The position numbers were made by a program, and so were the translations under genes. A stretch of DNA of 5,702 nt, from the NCBI GenBank assembly GCA_026387845.1, contig JAPLKX010000535.1, positions 1-5,702 on the forward strand, written 5' to 3'. The notes under the pieces were generated by a model. That model had not been told where the DNA came from, did no database searches, and worked only from the letters and a program-made list of their open reading frames with translations. Of the stretch, positions 4,852 to 5,702 are shown piece after piece (within the stretch, counting starts at the first letter, position 1; the number at the start of each line of letters is the position of its first letter). Source of the stretch: Candidatus Hydrogenedentota bacterium. GTDB lineage: Bacteria > Hydrogenedentota > Hydrogenedentia > Hydrogenedentales > SLHB01.

Positions 4852-5469
4852 ATGGAAGTTCCGCTGGAACTGGCATTTAAAGACGTACAGCGAACGGACG
4901 TGTTAGACGAGTTCATAGAGGAGAAATTGGAGCGGCTGGGGAGGGTGTGCGATTACATCGTGAGTTGCCGGTTGACGGTCGAGAAACCGCAACGCCACCA
5001 GCATAGCGCTCGGCTGGTGGTGCGGGTTCCGCCGAACCACGAGATCGTGGCGAAGCGGGAATCGAGCGCCGGCGACTCGCGCGAACAGTTGATCACGGTG
5101 GTAGATGACGTGTTTGAAGCGGCGCGGCGCCAGTTGCAGTCACTCGTAGACCGGCAAAAAGGGCTGGTGAAGCACCACCCGGAGAAGGAGGAGGCGGCGG
5201 TGGTTGCCCGGTTGTTCCGTGAAGAGGGTTACGGGTTCTTGCGTACGGCGGACGGGACGGAGATTTATTTCCACCGCAACAGCGTGTTGCACGACGAGTT
5301 CGACCTTCTGGAGGTGGGGGCGGGAGTACGGTATGAGGTCGAAGACGGGGAAAAAGGCCCGCAGGCGACGACGGTGGAGCTGGTTGAGAAACGGGGGCCG
5401 AATTACGCGCCGCCGGACGAACAGGTGCTGGAGTTGCCGATGGGCCGTGAGGCGAGAGGTCGTTCGTAG
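4852..5469 (+). CDS. HPF/RaiA ribosome hibernation domain fused to a cold-shock domain
   Basis: The 205-residue product from ATG 4852 has two domains. Residues 1-105 follow the HPF/RaiA (YfiA) pattern: an LAFKDVQRTDVLDEFIEEKL first strand and helix, a TVEKP strand, RLVVRVPPNHEIVAK, then a helix DDVFEAARRQLQSLVDRQK. This family binds the small ribosomal subunit in the mRNA/tRNA channel and silences ribosomes in stationary phase. Residues 117-180 are a cold-shock (CSD) domain with RNP1-like EEGYGFLRT (124-132) and RNP2-like EIYFHRNSV (137-145), which bind single-stranded RNA or DNA. The last 25 residues are a polar tail. GGAGG at 4839-4843 is 8 bases from ATG 4852 and only 2 from ATG 4846, so 4852 is preferred; starts at 4828 or 4777 (TTG) add non-conserved residues. 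The long-HPF C-terminal dimerisation domain is absent, the CSD taking its place. Confidence 0.9.
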   Translation: MEVPLELAFKDVQRTDVLDEFIEEKLERLGRVCDYIVSCRLTVEKPQRHQHSARLVVRVPPNHEIVAKRESSAGDSREQLITVVDDVFEAARRQLQSLVDRQKGLVKHHPEKEEAAVVARLFREEGYGFLRTADGTEIYFHRNSVLHDEFDLLEVGAGVRYEVEDGEKGPQATTVELVEKRGPNYAPPDEQVLELPMGREARGRS

Positions 5470-5502
5470 TGTAACTGCACTCCAATAAACAAGAGCGAAA
5501 AA

Positions 5503-5577
5503 CGGGGACTGACTCGCGACGCTTTCGGAAGCGCTTTTTCGGCCCGAAGGCGGTTTGAAAAAAGCGTGTCTGTCCCG
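5503..5577. repeat. Imperfect nested palindrome, possible REP-like element
   Basis: The outer arms CGGGGACTGACTCGC (5503-5517) and GCGTGTCTGTCCCG (5564-5577) are complementary apart from two mismatches and one bulge. Inside lie CGCTTTTTC (5532-5540) facing GAAAAAAGCG (5557-5566), the short terminator hairpin, and TTCGG-C-CCGAA at 5538-5548. The GGGAC...GTCCC ends and nested structure are like short intergenic palindromic repeats that some bacteria carry in many copies. Only one copy is in this window, so repeat status is unproven. Confidence 0.4.
5518..5540 (+). terminator. Probable intrinsic terminator of the HPF-cold-shock gene
   Basis: CGCTT (5520-5524) pairs with AAGCG (5529-5533) around a TCGG loop and is followed directly by C and five T (5535-5539), 50 bases after the stop codon. 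The stem is only 5 bp (6 with a bulged A), so this is a modest terminator. It is also the inner part of a larger palindrome. Confidence 0.45.
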
Positions 5578-5646
5578 AATGGCACTAAGATAAGCTAATC
5601 GGGCGGCGGCGGCAGTACTTAGCCGGCTTCAGCGGGCTCCTCTTTG

Positions 5647-5672
5647 CACCCGCCTTCAGGCGGGGTGATTTT
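5647..5672 (+). terminator. Hairpin with weak T-tract near the right edge
   Basis: CACCCGCC (5647-5654) pairs with GGCGGGGTG (5659-5667) with one bulged G around a TTCA loop, then ATTTTGGCATTTT follows. It resembles an intrinsic terminator on the plus strand, although the HPF gene already has a nearer candidate. It could also end a minus-strand gene that lies beyond the window, or be a dispersed short palindrome. Confidence 0.4.
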
Positions 5673-5702
5673 GGCATTTTCCCTGAATGAAAGCGCGCTT
5701 CA

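Noticed and set aside
5585..5701. Open minus-strand frame reaching the right edge (ATG at 5677, stop at 5585-5587)
   Set aside because: It is only about 38 codons, Arg/Lys/Pro-rich, and spans the hairpin at 5647-5667. It could be the tail of a gene beyond the window but nothing supports that.

Overview
The window looks like chromosomal DNA from a GC-rich, free-living bacterium. It has no phage, plasmid, transposase, rRNA, tRNA or CRISPR signal. The genes have clear Shine-Dalgarno sites, intergenic gaps of about 65-370 bp and ordinary ATG starts. An apparent sigma-54 promoter, stand-alone receiver proteins and the style of the proteins would fit a soil or freshwater Gram-negative lineage. Verrucomicrobiota or a relative is my best guess, but this is an impression from protein flavour and not a placement.

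Layout. (1) Positions 1-725, minus strand: the 5' part of a secreted protein, cut by the window edge. It has a signal peptide and a 24-residue Asn-Pro/Gly/Trp/Tyr repeat and matches no family I know. (2) 726-1056: divergent regulatory region with a strong sigma-54-type -24/-12 element and two inverted repeats. (3) 1057-1942, plus strand: two small membrane-associated proteins, an ElaB/YqjD/DUF883-like C-tail-anchored protein and a DUF2892-like protein, separated by a perfect 10-bp hairpin. (4) 2165-3652, plus strand: a sugar-1-phosphate nucleotidyltransferase of the mannose-1-phosphate guanylyltransferase type, then a single-domain response regulator. (5) 3653-3804: convergent intergenic region with a perfect 14-bp inverted repeat. 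(6) 3805-4485, minus strand: a NarL/FixJ-type response regulator broken by one in-frame amber codon inside the receiver domain. (7) 4486-4851: divergent intergenic region with an extended -10 promoter on the minus strand and two nested or adjacent hairpins before the next gene. (8) 4852-5469, plus strand: a ribosome hibernation factor (HPF/RaiA) domain fused to a cold-shock domain. (9) 5470-5702: non-coding DNA with a terminator-like hairpin, a larger imperfect palindrome that may be a REP-like repeat, and a second hairpin.

How the genes may fit together. Two of the products belong to families linked to ribosomes in stationary phase: YqjD/ElaB-like proteins, which tether ribosomes to the membrane in E. 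coli, and HPF/RaiA, which inactivates ribosomes. With the membrane protein, the signalling proteins and the sigma-54 element, the window reads as a stress or stationary-phase neighbourhood. This link is inference from family knowledge and proximity only. The most notable observations are the unassigned 24-residue repeat protein, the single-nonsense response regulator, the sigma-54 element before the YqjD-like gene, and the HPF-cold-shock fusion with its structured leader.
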